Shown here in pieces: positions 16,682 to 25,625 of a stretch of 64,000 nucleotides of DNA. Source of the stretch: Halobacteria archaeon AArc-dxtr1 (GTDB lineage Archaea > Halobacteriota > Halobacteria > Halobacteriales > Natrialbaceae); the NCBI GenBank assembly GCA_025517425.1, contig JAOPJY010000001.1, positions 124,001 through 188,000 on the forward strand, written 5' to 3'. The translations under genes and the position numbers were made by a program. Each line of letters begins with the position of its first letter. The stretch's first letter is position 1. Below the pieces are notes generated by a model. It was not told the DNA's origin. It saw only the letters and a program-made list of their open reading frames with translations, and made no database searches.

Positions 16682-17533
16682 ATGGTCGACGTCGAGAGCC
16701 CAGCCCCAGACACCCGAATCGGCCGAACCGCGCTCCGCGTAGCTGAACGCGAGGAGGTCACGGCGTTCTACCGGGACGTCGTCGGGCTCACGGTGCTCAG
16801 CCGTGAGGCGGAGCGGACGGTACTCGGTGCGGACGGGACGGAGCTTCTGGTCCTCTCGGGCGGCGGTACGGCCGCCCCCCGCGGGCGATCGGAAGCCGGG
16901 CTCTTTCACACCGCGTTCGCGGTTCCGACGCGTGCCGATCTGGGCGACGCGCTGCGTCGCGTTCGCGACCGCTGGCGCCTCGACGGCGCGGCCGACCACG
17001 GCTTCAGCGAGGCGCTGTATTTTACCGACCCGGAGGGTAACGGCGTCGAGGTCTACCGCGATCGGCCTCAGGAGGCGTGGCCCAGAACCGACGGGGGCGA
17101 CCTTCGGACCATCCAACAGCCCCTCGGTCTCGAAAGACTCGCGGCCAACGCAGCTGGAGCCGACCGGGCGCCGGCCGGGACCACGGTGGGCCACGTCCAC
17201 CTCGAAGGGACCTCGACCGCCGCCGCCAGATCGTTCTACGTCGACGCGCTCGGCTTCGCCGTGACGATCGACCTCGCCCCGTCGGCGCTGTTCGTCGCGG
17301 CGGGTGGCTACCACCACCACGTCGCCGTGAACACGTGGAACGGGCGGTCGAGCCCGAAGACCGCAGACACCCGTGGGCTGGCCTGGTTCGAGCTCGTCGT
17401 CCCGGACGCCGCCGCACTTGGGGCGCTTCGCGAGCGCTTCGGGGAGCGCGACGTTTCGGCTCGGGACCGTACAGAGGGGATCGAACTCGCGGCGCCCGAC
17501 GGGATCTCGGTTCGGGTGCGACGGGAGGGCTGA
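16682..17533 (+). CDS. Double VOC-domain protein (CatE-like, glyoxalase/extradiol dioxygenase fold)
   Basis: A 283-residue protein with two VOC modules: residues about 12-125 (RTALRVAEREEVTAFYRDVV start; FHTAFAVP; YFTDPEGNGVEVYRD) and about 160-280 (GHVHLEGTSTAAARSFYVDAL; YHHHVAVNTW; GIELAAPDGISVRV). Metal-binding His and Glu residues are present in both, so it could be active. The layout is that of YfiE/CatE-type proteins, annotated as catechol 2,3-dioxygenases; the real substrate is unknown. Confidence 0.85.
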   Translation: MVDVESPAPDTRIGRTALRVAEREEVTAFYRDVVGLTVLSREAERTVLGADGTELLVLSGGGTAAPRGRSEAGLFHTAFAVPTRADLGDALRRVRDRWRLDGAADHGFSEALYFTDPEGNGVEVYRDRPQEAWPRTDGGDLRTIQQPLGLERLAANAAGADRAPAGTTVGHVHLEGTSTAAARSFYVDALGFAVTIDLAPSALFVAAGGYHHHVAVNTWNGRSSPKTADTRGLAWFELVVPDAAALGALRERFGERDVSARDRTEGIELAAPDGISVRVRREG

Positions 17534-17765
17534 GTGTGTCCCCCGGCCCTCGCCGATCGTTTGACGGCAACGCCCGATGGGTGCGACTGGGAGCGAATCG
17601 GTCTCCGCAACGTCGTCATTTCGACGCACTGGCCGGTCATCTTCCGGCAGCTCTGTCGACACCAACGTCGTTGCCCGCTCACTGAACGTCAGAACACATC
17701 TTCATTCGAGACTGATTTTCCATGAAATGCGTAACCTTATTTCCCCTTCGGCAGCAGACCTGCGT

Positions 17766-18194
17766 ATGGACAAGGGAAACCGGGAGATCGTAGCGCATGT
17801 CCTGCTTCCGGTCGCCAACGAGGAGGACGCTCGCGCGACGGCTCGGACGTTAGAGCCGTATCAGCCCGATCGCGTAACGGCACTCCACGTGGTCGAAAAG
17901 GGCGAGGGGGTTCCGGACAAGACGCCCGTCGAACAGTCCGAGGAGATCGCGGCCGACTCGTTTGTAGCCGTCCGAACGGTGTTCCCTGACGCCGACGGAC
18001 GAAAATCGTACTCACGAGACGTTACGGAGGCCATCTTCGACGTCGCCGATGAGATCGACGCGACCGCCATCGCCTTTCGCTCGCGAGCCGGTAGCCGGAT
18101 CACACAGCTCCTCTCCGGAGACCGGTCACTCAAACTAGTTACGCAAACCGATCGGCCGGTTATTGCACTTCCACGGCAGGATACAGATGACTGA
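17766..18194 (+). CDS. UspA-domain universal stress protein
   Basis: A 142-residue UspA-fold protein. The N-terminus EIVAHVLLPVANEEDA and the C-terminal IAFRSRAGSRITQLLSGDRSLKLVT followed by PVIALP fit the family, but the usual ATP-binding GxxGxGxxxxxGS loop is altered (RSRAGSRITQLLSGD), so ATP binding is uncertain. Its TGA overlaps the ATG of the downstream amino acid transporter (ATGACTGA), showing tight translational coupling. It probably modulates that transporter, which itself carries two fused Usp domains. Confidence 0.88.
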   Translation: MDKGNREIVAHVLLPVANEEDARATARTLEPYQPDRVTALHVVEKGEGVPDKTPVEQSEEIAADSFVAVRTVFPDADGRKSYSRDVTEAIFDVADEIDATAIAFRSRAGSRITQLLSGDRSLKLVTQTDRPVIALPRQDTDD

Positions 18195-20487
18195 CAACGA
18201 CGAAGAGCTCGCCAAAGACATCGGGCTCGTCTCCGCGATGACGATCGGCATGGGGACGATGATCGGGGCGGGGATCTTCGTCCTTCCGGGCGTCGCCGCC
18301 CGGGAAGCCGGCCCGATCGTCGTTCTCTCCTTTATTATCGGCGGCATGATCGCGATGCTAAACGCACTCTCGGTGTCGGAACTGGGGACGGCGATGCCGA
18401 AAGCCGGCGGCGCGTACTACTACGTCAACCGCGCTCTCGGGCCGGTGTTCGGCTCGATCTCTGGGCTTGGGGACTGGCTCGGGCTCGCCTTCGCGTCTGC
18501 GTTCTACACGATCGGCTTCGGGCAGTATCTGGGCGAGTTACTCGAGTTGCCGTCGATTCTCTTTCTCAACAGCGTTCAGGTCGGGGCCATCCTCGCCGGT
18601 GTGATCTTCGTCGGCGTCAACTACATCGGCGCCAAAGAGACCGGCGGCATCCAGACGGTGATCGTGACGATTCTGCTCGTGATCCTGGGCGTCTTCGCGC
18701 TCGTCGGCTGGTTCTCGTTCGACTGGGCGACGGTGACGGGGTCGGGTGGCTGGGCGCCCGAAGGCACGGCCGAGATTCTGCCCGCTACCGGGCTCGTGTT
18801 CGTCTCATTTCTCGGGTACGCGAAGATCGCAACCGTCGGCGAGGAGATGAAAAATCCCGGCCGGAATCTCCCGATCGCGATCGTCGGCAGCGTCGCCATC
18901 GTCACCGTCCTCTACGGCATTCTCGTGACGATCATGCTCGGAATCGTCCCGTGGCCGGACCTCAGCCGCGACGCGCCCGTCGCGCAGGCGGCCGAGGTGG
19001 CGTTCGACGACTTCCCCGGCGGTGCTGCCGGCATCGCCGCCACGGTCATGACACTCGGCGCGCTGCTGGCGACTGCCTCCTCGGCGAACGCCTCGATTCT
19101 GGCGTCGGCCCGGATCAACTTCGCGATGGGACGGGACAAGATCGTTACCGACTGGCTGAACGAGATCCACCCCCGCTTTGCGACGCCGTACCGGTCGATC
19201 GCCGTTACCGGCGCTCTGATCGTCGGCTTCGTCATCCTGCTGGGGACCGATATCGAGGTTCTGGCAGAAGCCGCGAGCGTCCTCCACCTCATCGTCTACG
19301 CGCTGTTGAACGCCGCTTTGATCGTCTTTCGGGAGACCGACCACCCGAGTTACGACCCCGAGTTCCGGGTGCCCCTGTATCCGATCGTCCCGATTCTCGG
19401 GATCGTCCTCTCGCTCGGACTGATCTACTTCATGACCCCCGAAGCACAGATCCTCGCCGTCCTGTTCGTGGTCGGTGCGCTCCTCTGGTACGCCCTCTAC
19501 GCTCGCCGAAAGACCCCCATCGAGGGAGCACTCGGCGAGTACGTTCGCGAGCGACCCGACGAGATGCCCGACTTCGCCGTCTCTGCTGCAGAAGCTGCCT
19601 CTCCCGAGGGAGCACAACCCTACTCCGTGATGGTTCCCATCTCGAACCCTCGGACGGAGACCGAGCTGATCTCGCTGGGAAGCACGCTGGCAAAGCAACA
19701 CGACGGCGTGGTTCACGCGGTCCACATCGTACAGGTACCCGACCAGACGTCGCTCGAACACGTCTCCGAGCGACTCGACCGATTCGACCCGAACTCGGAG
19801 CAGTTGATGGCGAGCGCTCGAGAGACGGCCGCAGAGCACGGTGCTGAGATCGAAACTCACACCGTCGTCTCTCACCGCTCCTTCGAGGAAATCTTCGACT
19901 CGGCCGAACGGCTGAACGCCGACAGCGTGGTCCTCGGGTGGGGTCCCGACCGAGCGTGGTCCAGCGGCCGAACCGGTGGCGCACTGGACGAGCTGACGAT
20001 GAACCTGCCCTGTGACTTCCTCGTCTTCAAGGATCGCGGGTTCGACCCCTCCCGTATCCTGCTGCCGACCGCCGGCGGTCCCGACTCGGACCTGAGCGCG
20101 GAGGTCGCCAAAGCGTTCCGCGACGTACACGGCTCCGAGATCTCCGTGCTACACGTCGTCGACGAACAGACCCAGCGAGGGAAAGGGATGAGCTTCGTCG
20201 GCGAGTGGGCCGACGACCACGGCCTCGGCGATGCGAACTTCCTCGTCGGAACGGATGGCGACGTGCAGGGAGCTATCGCCGACGCAGCCGAAGACCACTC
20301 CCTCGTGTTGCTCGGTGCAACCGGACGTGGACTGCTCTCGCGGCTGCTCGGCGACTCGCTCGTGTTCGAGGTTGCTGACGAACTCGAATGCTCGGTACTG
20401 CTCTCCGAACGGCCCACGTCGGAGTCCCTTCGCGAACGGGTGCTCGGACGGTCCAAAGACGAACGGGCCGACGCTGTCGAACAGTAG
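18187..20487 (+). CDS. APC-family amino acid permease fused to two Usp domains
   Basis: A 766-residue protein. Residues about 10-440 form the 12-helix APC transporter: the first helix GMGTMIGAGIFVLPGVAA has the GAGIF substrate-binding turn, and SASSANASILASARINFAMGRDK is typical of the family. Residues about 475-615 and 620-760 are two UspA-like domains, the second with GATGRGLLSRLLGDS, a good nucleotide-binding loop. The fusion is common in haloarchaea, often annotated as a cationic amino acid transporter. The start ATG at 18187 overlaps the preceding usp stop. Confidence 0.92.
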   Translation: MTDNDEELAKDIGLVSAMTIGMGTMIGAGIFVLPGVAAREAGPIVVLSFIIGGMIAMLNALSVSELGTAMPKAGGAYYYVNRALGPVFGSISGLGDWLGLAFASAFYTIGFGQYLGELLELPSILFLNSVQVGAILAGVIFVGVNYIGAKETGGIQTVIVTILLVILGVFALVGWFSFDWATVTGSGGWAPEGTAEILPATGLVFVSFLGYAKIATVGEEMKNPGRNLPIAIVGSVAIVTVLYGILVTIMLGIVPWPDLSRDAPVAQAAEVAFDDFPGGAAGIAATVMTLGALLATASSANASILASARINFAMGRDKIVTDWLNEIHPRFATPYRSIAVTGALIVGFVILLGTDIEVLAEAASVLHLIVYALLNAALIVFRETDHPSYDPEFRVPLYPIVPILGIVLSLGLIYFMTPEAQILAVLFVVGALLWYALYARRKTPIEGALGEYVRERPDEMPDFAVSAAEAASPEGAQPYSVMVPISNPRTETELISLGSTLAKQHDGVVHAVHIVQVPDQTSLEHVSERLDRFDPNSEQLMASARETAAEHGAEIETHTVVSHRSFEEIFDSAERLNADSVVLGWGPDRAWSSGRTGGALDELTMNLPCDFLVFKDRGFDPSRILLPTAGGPDSDLSAEVAKAFRDVHGSEISVLHVVDEQTQRGKGMSFVGEWADDHGLGDANFLVGTDGDVQGAIADAAEDHSLVLLGATGRGLLSRLLGDSLVFEVADELECSVLLSERPTSESLRERVLGRSKDERADAVEQ

Positions 20488-20569
20488 GGCTCGGCCGGCG
20501 CTGTGTCGGCGGCCCGATTTCGGATCCTCTCGGCTTCGAACGCTACAGCAAGAACTGTACTGTCAGTCG

Positions 20570-21814
20570 CTACGTCCAGGGAACCGAGCGATCCTGAATC
20601 TCGCCGGCCAGCGAGGTCCCCATCGCCTCCTCGACGTCCTCCGCGTTGGCGAGCGCCCACATGAGCTTCACTGTCGCCGTCTCGGGGAGTACGTCCTCTC
20701 CTTCGACGACGCCCGCCTCGAGCAGGTCGCGACCGGTGTCGTAGACACGGTCACAGACCCGCCCCTCGAGACACTGGCTGGTCATCACGACGGTCGTCCC
20801 GTCCGCGATCAGCGACTCGATTTTGGGGATCAGGTCCGTGTGGACGTGGCCGAGGCCGGTCCCCTCGACAATCAGCCCTGCCGAGCCCTCGGCGACGTCG
20901 AAAAAGGCGGGGTCCATCCCCGGCGTGAACTTCACGAACTCGACGTCGGTCGCTACGTCCGATGCGATAGCAAGGTCGGCCTCGCCCCGCTCGCGGTGCT
21001 CGCGGCGGAAGGACACTTCCTCGCGTTCGTAGTCCACCTCGCCGAGCGGTTCGGCGCCGACGGTCTCGAAGGCGCTCCGGCGCGAGGTGTGGCTCTTGCG
21101 GACCCGGGTCCCGCGGTGGAGCGCACAGGTCGTGTCGGACTCGCTCGCGTGCATGCAGACCAGCACCTCCGCGCAGTCTGCTTTCGCGGCTTCGACGGCG
21201 CAGACGGCGTTCATCACGTTGTCCGAGGACGGTCGGTCCGCGGAGCGCTGGCTACCCGTAAAGACGATCGGGACCGGCGTCTCGAGCATGAAAGCAAGCG
21301 CGGCGGCCGAGTACTGCATCGTGTCCGTCCCGTGCATGACGACGACGCCGTCGGCGCCGGCTTCGATCTCTTCGTGGACGGCTTCGGCGAGTTCCTGCCA
21401 GGTCGCCGGCTCCATGTTCTCCGAGAGGATGTTCGTCACGACGCGCCCGCGGTAGTTCGCCCGGCCCGCGAGGTCCGGAACCGCCCGGAGGACGTCCTCG
21501 GCGTCGAACTGGGCGGTGACCGCGCCGGTCCGGTAGTCGATCGTCGAGGCGATGGTGCCGCCCGTCGAGATCAGCGAGATCGTCGGCAGTTCCTCGTCGA
21601 AGGTGATCTCGGAGCCGCCCTCGTCTGTGCCGCCGTCTTCGACGTCGTAGACGTCGCTCTCGATGACGTCGACGTCGGCCCCCTCGCGTTCGACACCGAC
21701 GTTGTAGCCGCCGTCGAGTTTCACGACGAGGTGGTCGTCGGTACTCGAGGGGAGTAAGACGCCCTCGTAGCTGCGCTCGTCCGCGTCCACGCTGACGCGA
21801 TCGCCTGGATTCAT
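20570..21814 (-). CDS. gatD: Glu-tRNA(Gln) amidotransferase subunit D
   Basis: A 414-residue archaeal GatD, the glutaminase half of GatDE, which makes Gln-tRNA(Gln). The N-terminal beta-barrel (MNPGDRVSVDADERSYEGVLLP) distinguishes GatD from plain L-asparaginase. The asparaginase domain shows the catalytic Thr in ISTGGTIAS, the second Thr/Asp in VVMHGTDTMQ, and the Lys segment RGTRVRKSHTS. The ATG at 21814 is the family start; longer in-frame extensions have no similarity. gatE is not in the window. Confidence 0.93.
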   Translation of the reverse strand: MNPGDRVSVDADERSYEGVLLPSSTDDHLVVKLDGGYNVGVEREGADVDVIESDVYDVEDGGTDEGGSEITFDEELPTISLISTGGTIASTIDYRTGAVTAQFDAEDVLRAVPDLAGRANYRGRVVTNILSENMEPATWQELAEAVHEEIEAGADGVVVMHGTDTMQYSAAALAFMLETPVPIVFTGSQRSADRPSSDNVMNAVCAVEAAKADCAEVLVCMHASESDTTCALHRGTRVRKSHTSRRSAFETVGAEPLGEVDYEREEVSFRREHRERGEADLAIASDVATDVEFVKFTPGMDPAFFDVAEGSAGLIVEGTGLGHVHTDLIPKIESLIADGTTVVMTSQCLEGRVCDRVYDTGRDLLEAGVVEGEDVLPETATVKLMWALANAEDVEEAMGTSLAGEIQDRSVPWT

Positions 21815-21915
21815 GTGCCCGGGTTGCGGTCGCGCGGACTTGAAGGCACCCTTTCGATGGGCGAAGCTATCGCCGCAGGGAAAGGTCCATAGTCCCGGCT
21901 CACCTCGCCTGACAC

Positions 21916-22515
21916 ATGAGTGATCGCTCGGAGGAGGTGACGACCGATCGGGACGAGCCCTCGACCGACGAGCTCGTCGCCGAGACAGAGCGGCTTCTCT
22001 CCGGAGACGCCGATCTCGAAGCCGACGAGGCGACCGAGGATCGGTCGAGGGGTGTCGACGGGCTGTCCGATTCGTGGTCCGGGTCTCCGTCCGAGGAAGC
22101 GGCGACGGACTCCGAGACGTCGGGCGACACCTCGACGTCGCGGCTGGGGTCGCTTGGCGCGCGACTCTCACCAACGCGGTACTTTTCGGTGGGTGCCTTC
22201 CTCGTCTGCTTACTCGCCGTCGGGACCGGACTGTTCGTCGGCGATCTGCTCGTTCCGGTCGCCGGTCGTCTCCTCGGCATGTTCCTCGCGGCGCTGCTGG
22301 CCGGACTCGTCGCCCCGACGCGACGGTACCTCGAAGTGGCCGCCGCCGGAATTTCCGTCGGTGCCGTCTCGTCGGTGTTCAACTACGCCGTGCTGACGCT
22401 GATCGGCGGTATCGGTTCTCCACTGGCACTCGGCGCGACGGCTGGGCTGGTCGTCTGCGTCCTCGGCTACTACTTCGGTCGCGACATCCGTGACGGCTTT
22501 TTGCGGGAGGTGTAG
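21916..22515 (+). CDS. Acidic-headed membrane protein
   Basis: A 199-residue protein. The first 90 residues are very acidic and low in complexity (many Asp, Glu, Ser). Residues about 95-190 form three to four hydrophobic helices, with GGIGSPLALGATAGLVVCVLG-like glycine-rich segments. It is the kind of haloarchaeal membrane protein with a disordered cytoplasmic head; I recognise no family. It lies divergent from gatD and convergent with the ArsR-like regulator (13-base gap). No function is assigned. Confidence 0.65.
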   Translation: MSDRSEEVTTDRDEPSTDELVAETERLLSGDADLEADEATEDRSRGVDGLSDSWSGSPSEEAATDSETSGDTSTSRLGSLGARLSPTRYFSVGAFLVCLLAVGTGLFVGDLLVPVAGRLLGMFLAALLAGLVAPTRRYLEVAAAGISVGAVSSVFNYAVLTLIGGIGSPLALGATAGLVVCVLGYYFGRDIRDGFLREV

Positions 22516-22528
22516 CTGCTGTCGCCGA

Positions 22529-23194
22529 TTACTGATCACTTCTTGTCGCCAGTTCCCAGCCGCGTTCCGTCCGCGTGACGACTCCTTCGTCGGCCATCGT
22601 CTCGAGTAACTCCGCGACCAAATCGCGAGGCGCGTCGACGTCGCGGGCGAGGTCGTCGACGCCCTTGGGCTCCGAACGGATGCTCGCCAGTAGATCCGCA
22701 TAGATGCGACTCTCGGGGCCGCCGCCGACGCTCTCGGAGATGTGATCGAGCGTGTCACAGAGTCGGCCCTGTACCCACCGCTGGGCCAGCGAGAGCTCGT
22801 TTTCGAGCTGTTCGAGGCGCTCGACGGTTCCCAGCAGATCTGCGAGTTCGTCGGTCTCTCCGTCGGCGACTTCAAGCGAGAGGTGCCGGCAGGTGGTGAT
22901 GTCGAAGCTGTTGTTCGACGGATAGGCGCTCTTGCTCGCGAAGCCGTACGGCGAGACGCTGACCTCGAGGCGGACGTTTCTGGCGATGTGAAAGTACTTG
23001 CGACGCTGATCGTCGACGCGGCTCTCGACCATCCCTGCTTCTTCTAGCTTGCGGAGGTGTTCGATGACCGCCTTGGGGCTGACGCTTAGATATTCGGAGA
23101 TCTCGGTTACATAACACGGTTTCCGCGCGAGAAGCCGCAGAATGCGCCGCCGGTTCTCGTTTCCGAGGAGGTCCAACAGCGCAGCTGAGTCCAT
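22529..23194 (-). CDS. ArsR-like winged-helix transcriptional regulator
   Basis: A 221-residue protein with an N-terminal winged helix-turn-helix (LLDLLGNENRRRILRLLARK, then VTEISEYLSVSPKAVIEHLRKLEEAG). A central module includes the Cys-containing FDITTCRHLSLEV, and a C-terminal second helical region (VDDLARDVDAPRDLVAELLE) looks like another wHTH. Cys28, Cys102 and others may bind metal or sense redox, but this is inference. Homologues are widespread in haloarchaea. The 5' end faces an exported-protein gene on the same strand (93-base gap). Confidence 0.85.
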   Translation of the reverse strand: MDSAALLDLLGNENRRRILRLLARKPCYVTEISEYLSVSPKAVIEHLRKLEEAGMVESRVDDQRRKYFHIARNVRLEVSVSPYGFASKSAYPSNNSFDITTCRHLSLEVADGETDELADLLGTVERLEQLENELSLAQRWVQGRLCDTLDHISESVGGGPESRIYADLLASIRSEPKGVDDLARDVDAPRDLVAELLETMADEGVVTRTERGWELATRSDQ

Positions 23195-23287
23195 CAGCGG
23201 CCGCTAGGCGATGGGTGATCAAAAGCGTGTCTCTCCGTCCGACGAGGGGGCCGATATCGGTCGCCCAGACGGCATTCGACCCGGCGC

Positions 23288-23932
23288 TCAAGGACCGGAG
23301 TCCGCAGGTGGCCCGGCTTCGTCCGGCGGACCGGACTCGGTTTCAGCAGACGAGTTCTCCGCAACCGCTGTGCCAGGTGAAGGGTCGACTCCCGCGAGTT
23401 CGGTGGCAATGGCGGCCACCTCGGAGCCGTTCAATGCGTCGGCGTTCTCTCGGAGCTCAGCGAGGGCGTCAGTATCGACGTTCGCGTCCTTAGCGCGCGT
23501 CTCGGCCTCGTCGATAGCATCCTGGATGGTGGTGAGTTCGACGGCGTGTCGGGTCAACCGCGCGTTGTAGACTGTCTCGTTCACCGCCCCATCCCGTTCG
23601 TCGATCGCGTTTCTGTCGGCCGACATCGACTCGAGACGTTCTTCGAGGGTCTCGATCCGGTCTGTGACGATCGCCTCCTGCTCCGCTTCGGACGCGTCCT
23701 CGAACATCCCCTCGAAGATCGCCGCATCAACCGTGCTCTCCGTTTCTGCGGCGTTCGATTGGACGAATTGAGCCATATCCGTTCCGCCCTCGGTGGGCGC
23801 CGCCTCGTCGGCTGGCTCGACTGCAGACGGAGCTGCGTCGTCGACGACGGCGACGCTCGCCATCGGCGCGATTGCCAGCCCAATCACGGCGCTTGCAATC
23901 AACAGAGCAACACCGCAACTCGCTCTCATCAC
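23288..23932 (-). CDS. Exported coiled-coil protein of unknown function
   Basis: A 214-residue protein (an alternative start is the next ATG, 23929). The N-terminal hydrophobic segment (LLIASAVIGLAIAPMASVAVV) is a Sec-type signal or anchor. A mature region with heptad-like helices follows (AEQEAIVTDRIETLEERLE, then LTTIQDAIDEAETRAKDAN), and the C-terminal tail is disordered and rich in Ser, Glu, Gly and Pro. It resembles DUF7096-type haloarchaeal exported proteins only in layout. No catalytic motif is seen. Confidence 0.65.
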   Translation of the reverse strand: MMRASCGVALLIASAVIGLAIAPMASVAVVDDAAPSAVEPADEAAPTEGGTDMAQFVQSNAAETESTVDAAIFEGMFEDASEAEQEAIVTDRIETLEERLESMSADRNAIDERDGAVNETVYNARLTRHAVELTTIQDAIDEAETRAKDANVDTDALAELRENADALNGSEVAAIATELAGVDPSPGTAVAENSSAETESGPPDEAGPPADSGP

Positions 23933-24183
23933 ATCCGGATCGGCTCGTTACTCATAAATAGGCAGGCTTTCGTTCTGACCGTTTCGCGTCCGTTCACGTC
24001 CGTTTGAACCTGGCGTAAGCGGTCGTCTCAGACACTCAGACCGTTTTGTCCGTATGACTGTACGTCTTCCCGATACGTCACTCGTCTCCGTTGCCTCTCG
24101 CCGTAGCTCGGTGGTCGAATTGCACGTCGATATAAACGATGCGCGCAATAGTTATGCGTGACGAGACCATGGTGGATGATAGC

Positions 24184-24561
24184 ATGTTCGAGACCTTCTC
24201 GCGCAGCTACTATCTCGGACGCCTCTACGTGACCCCCACCGAGGGCGACCGTGCGCTCATGCACGGCGAGCAACACGAGCGAATCAACGAGGAAGTGTAT
24301 GCCACCGGCGAGGGCGTCGAACGCCTCGACGCCCCACTCGTGATGAAACTCGAGTCGAGTCACTTCCCGGTCCACGGCACCGATGCCGTCCCCGCGAACA
24401 CGCTCGCGGTGCCCGAGCCCCTGCTCGCGGCGACCGACATTCGGAATCCACCCTCCCTCCAGCAGGTGTTACTCGCCCGCCGCGAACGGGCGCGCCAACT
24501 GCTCGCGTTCGCGGGTTGGGGCGGCCCGATGACGTCAGGCTCCGGCGAAACCGGGGGTTAG
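24184..24561 (+). CDS. DUF5802 family protein
   Basis: A 125-residue protein. I took ATG 24184 because MFETFSRSYYLGRLYV is the conserved start of this haloarchaeal family; upstream in-frame ATGs at 24139, 24154 and 24169 would add a poorly conserved leader. The middle contains HGEQHERINEEVYATGEG and LESSHFPVHG with several His residues, and the end ARRERARQLLAFAG is basic. The function is unknown. It is followed after 28 bases by the Vms1-like gene, so the pair may be co-transcribed. Confidence 0.75.
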   Translation: MFETFSRSYYLGRLYVTPTEGDRALMHGEQHERINEEVYATGEGVERLDAPLVMKLESSHFPVHGTDAVPANTLAVPEPLLAATDIRNPPSLQQVLLARRERARQLLAFAGWGGPMTSGSGETGG

Positions 24562-24589
24562 AAGTGCCCCGCGGCCGCGTTTTTGCGCG

Positions 24590-25534
24590 ATGATCGACGA
24601 GCTGCTGGGTCGCGCGTCGCTCAAAGAGCGCATCGACGAACTCGAGGCGGAGGCCGAGCGGTTGCGTCGACGCTACGAGGCAGAGTCCGAGCGCCGATCC
24701 GAAGCCGTCACGGCGAAACAGACGGCCGAGGAGCGCCAGAATCGGTTAGAAGACCGTATCGCACAGCTCGAAGGGGAACTCGAACGCCGAGAAGGTGATG
24801 GCAGGACGGACCTCGAGTTTCGACGCCGGGAACAGCTACGCGGGAGCCGTCTCCGATCTGTCCTCGATCGCCTCGAGTCCGTGCGTGCCGGTGACGAGGG
24901 TGCGTTCACGGCGACCATCGATGACGACGGCGAGGTCGAGACCGCCGTCGGTGCCGATGGGCAAGTTCCGGACGAAGTCGCGACCGTGCTGGGAGAGCGA
25001 ACCGCGCTTCTCGCCGACGCCGGCCCCTGTCTGCTTTGCGTCGACGACGCCGGACTCGTCGCGACGACGCTCGACCCCCCGCTGTTGCCGTCGGTCGACC
25101 CCGTTTGGGACGATCGCTTCGCTCTCGATCGCTCGTGGTTTCTGCCGACGGGACGGTACGCACTCGCGCTCGTCCGGACGGACCTCTTCGCGGTCGGCGT
25201 CTACGAAGACAGCGAGTGCGTCCGCTCGCGGGGCTTCGAGAGCGACGTCAAAGGGACTCACTCGAAAGGCGGCTTCTCTCAGGCTCGCTTCGAGCGCATC
25301 CGCGACGAGCAAATCGACGCCCACCTAGACCGCGCTGCAGACGCCGTCACGGACGTCCGGGCCGACGTCGATCAGTTCTACCTAACCGGCCAGCGCGGCG
25401 TTCTCGAGCCGTTCGCGACGGAAGCCGGCCTCGAGCCGGATGCGAGCGTCGCCGTCGACGCGACGGGCGATCCCGAACCGGCACTCGACGACGCCTTCCG
25501 ATCGTTCTGGACGACGGATCTGCAGACATTGTGA
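24590..25534 (+). CDS. Vms1/ANKZF1-type peptidyl-tRNA hydrolase (VLRF1 domain)
   Basis: A 314-residue protein. Residues 1-75 form a charged coiled coil; residues about 130-270 form a release-factor-like VLRF1 domain with the key loop GTHSKGGFSQARFERIR, whose Gln231 corresponds to the catalytic Gln of yeast Vms1 and of eRF1-like domains. Known relatives release nascent chains from stalled large ribosomal subunits by cleaving peptidyl-tRNA. An archaeal role in ribosome rescue is inference from the domain. The start is ATG 24590, 28 bases after the DUF5802 gene. Confidence 0.8.
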   Translation: MIDELLGRASLKERIDELEAEAERLRRRYEAESERRSEAVTAKQTAEERQNRLEDRIAQLEGELERREGDGRTDLEFRRREQLRGSRLRSVLDRLESVRAGDEGAFTATIDDDGEVETAVGADGQVPDEVATVLGERTALLADAGPCLLCVDDAGLVATTLDPPLLPSVDPVWDDRFALDRSWFLPTGRYALALVRTDLFAVGVYEDSECVRSRGFESDVKGTHSKGGFSQARFERIRDEQIDAHLDRAADAVTDVRADVDQFYLTGQRGVLEPFATEAGLEPDASVAVDATGDPEPALDDAFRSFWTTDLQTL

Positions 25535-25625
25535 GCCGTCGGCGTCGTGTAAACCATAACGACGACACTGGTCGCCGAAATCCGGGAAGCGATTTAGGAG
25601 CATCGAGGTGGTGTGATTCGACGCG

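Noticed and set aside
16643-17665. Long minus-strand frame opposite the VOC gene
   Set aside because: The plus-strand frame has two clear VOC domains; the antisense translation is low in structure and has no motif.
18805-20130. Long open frame antisense to the amino acid permease (441 codons)
   Set aside because: It mirrors a well-supported transporter gene; its sequence is Arg/Asp/Gly-rich with no family features, as expected of antisense frames in GC-rich DNA.
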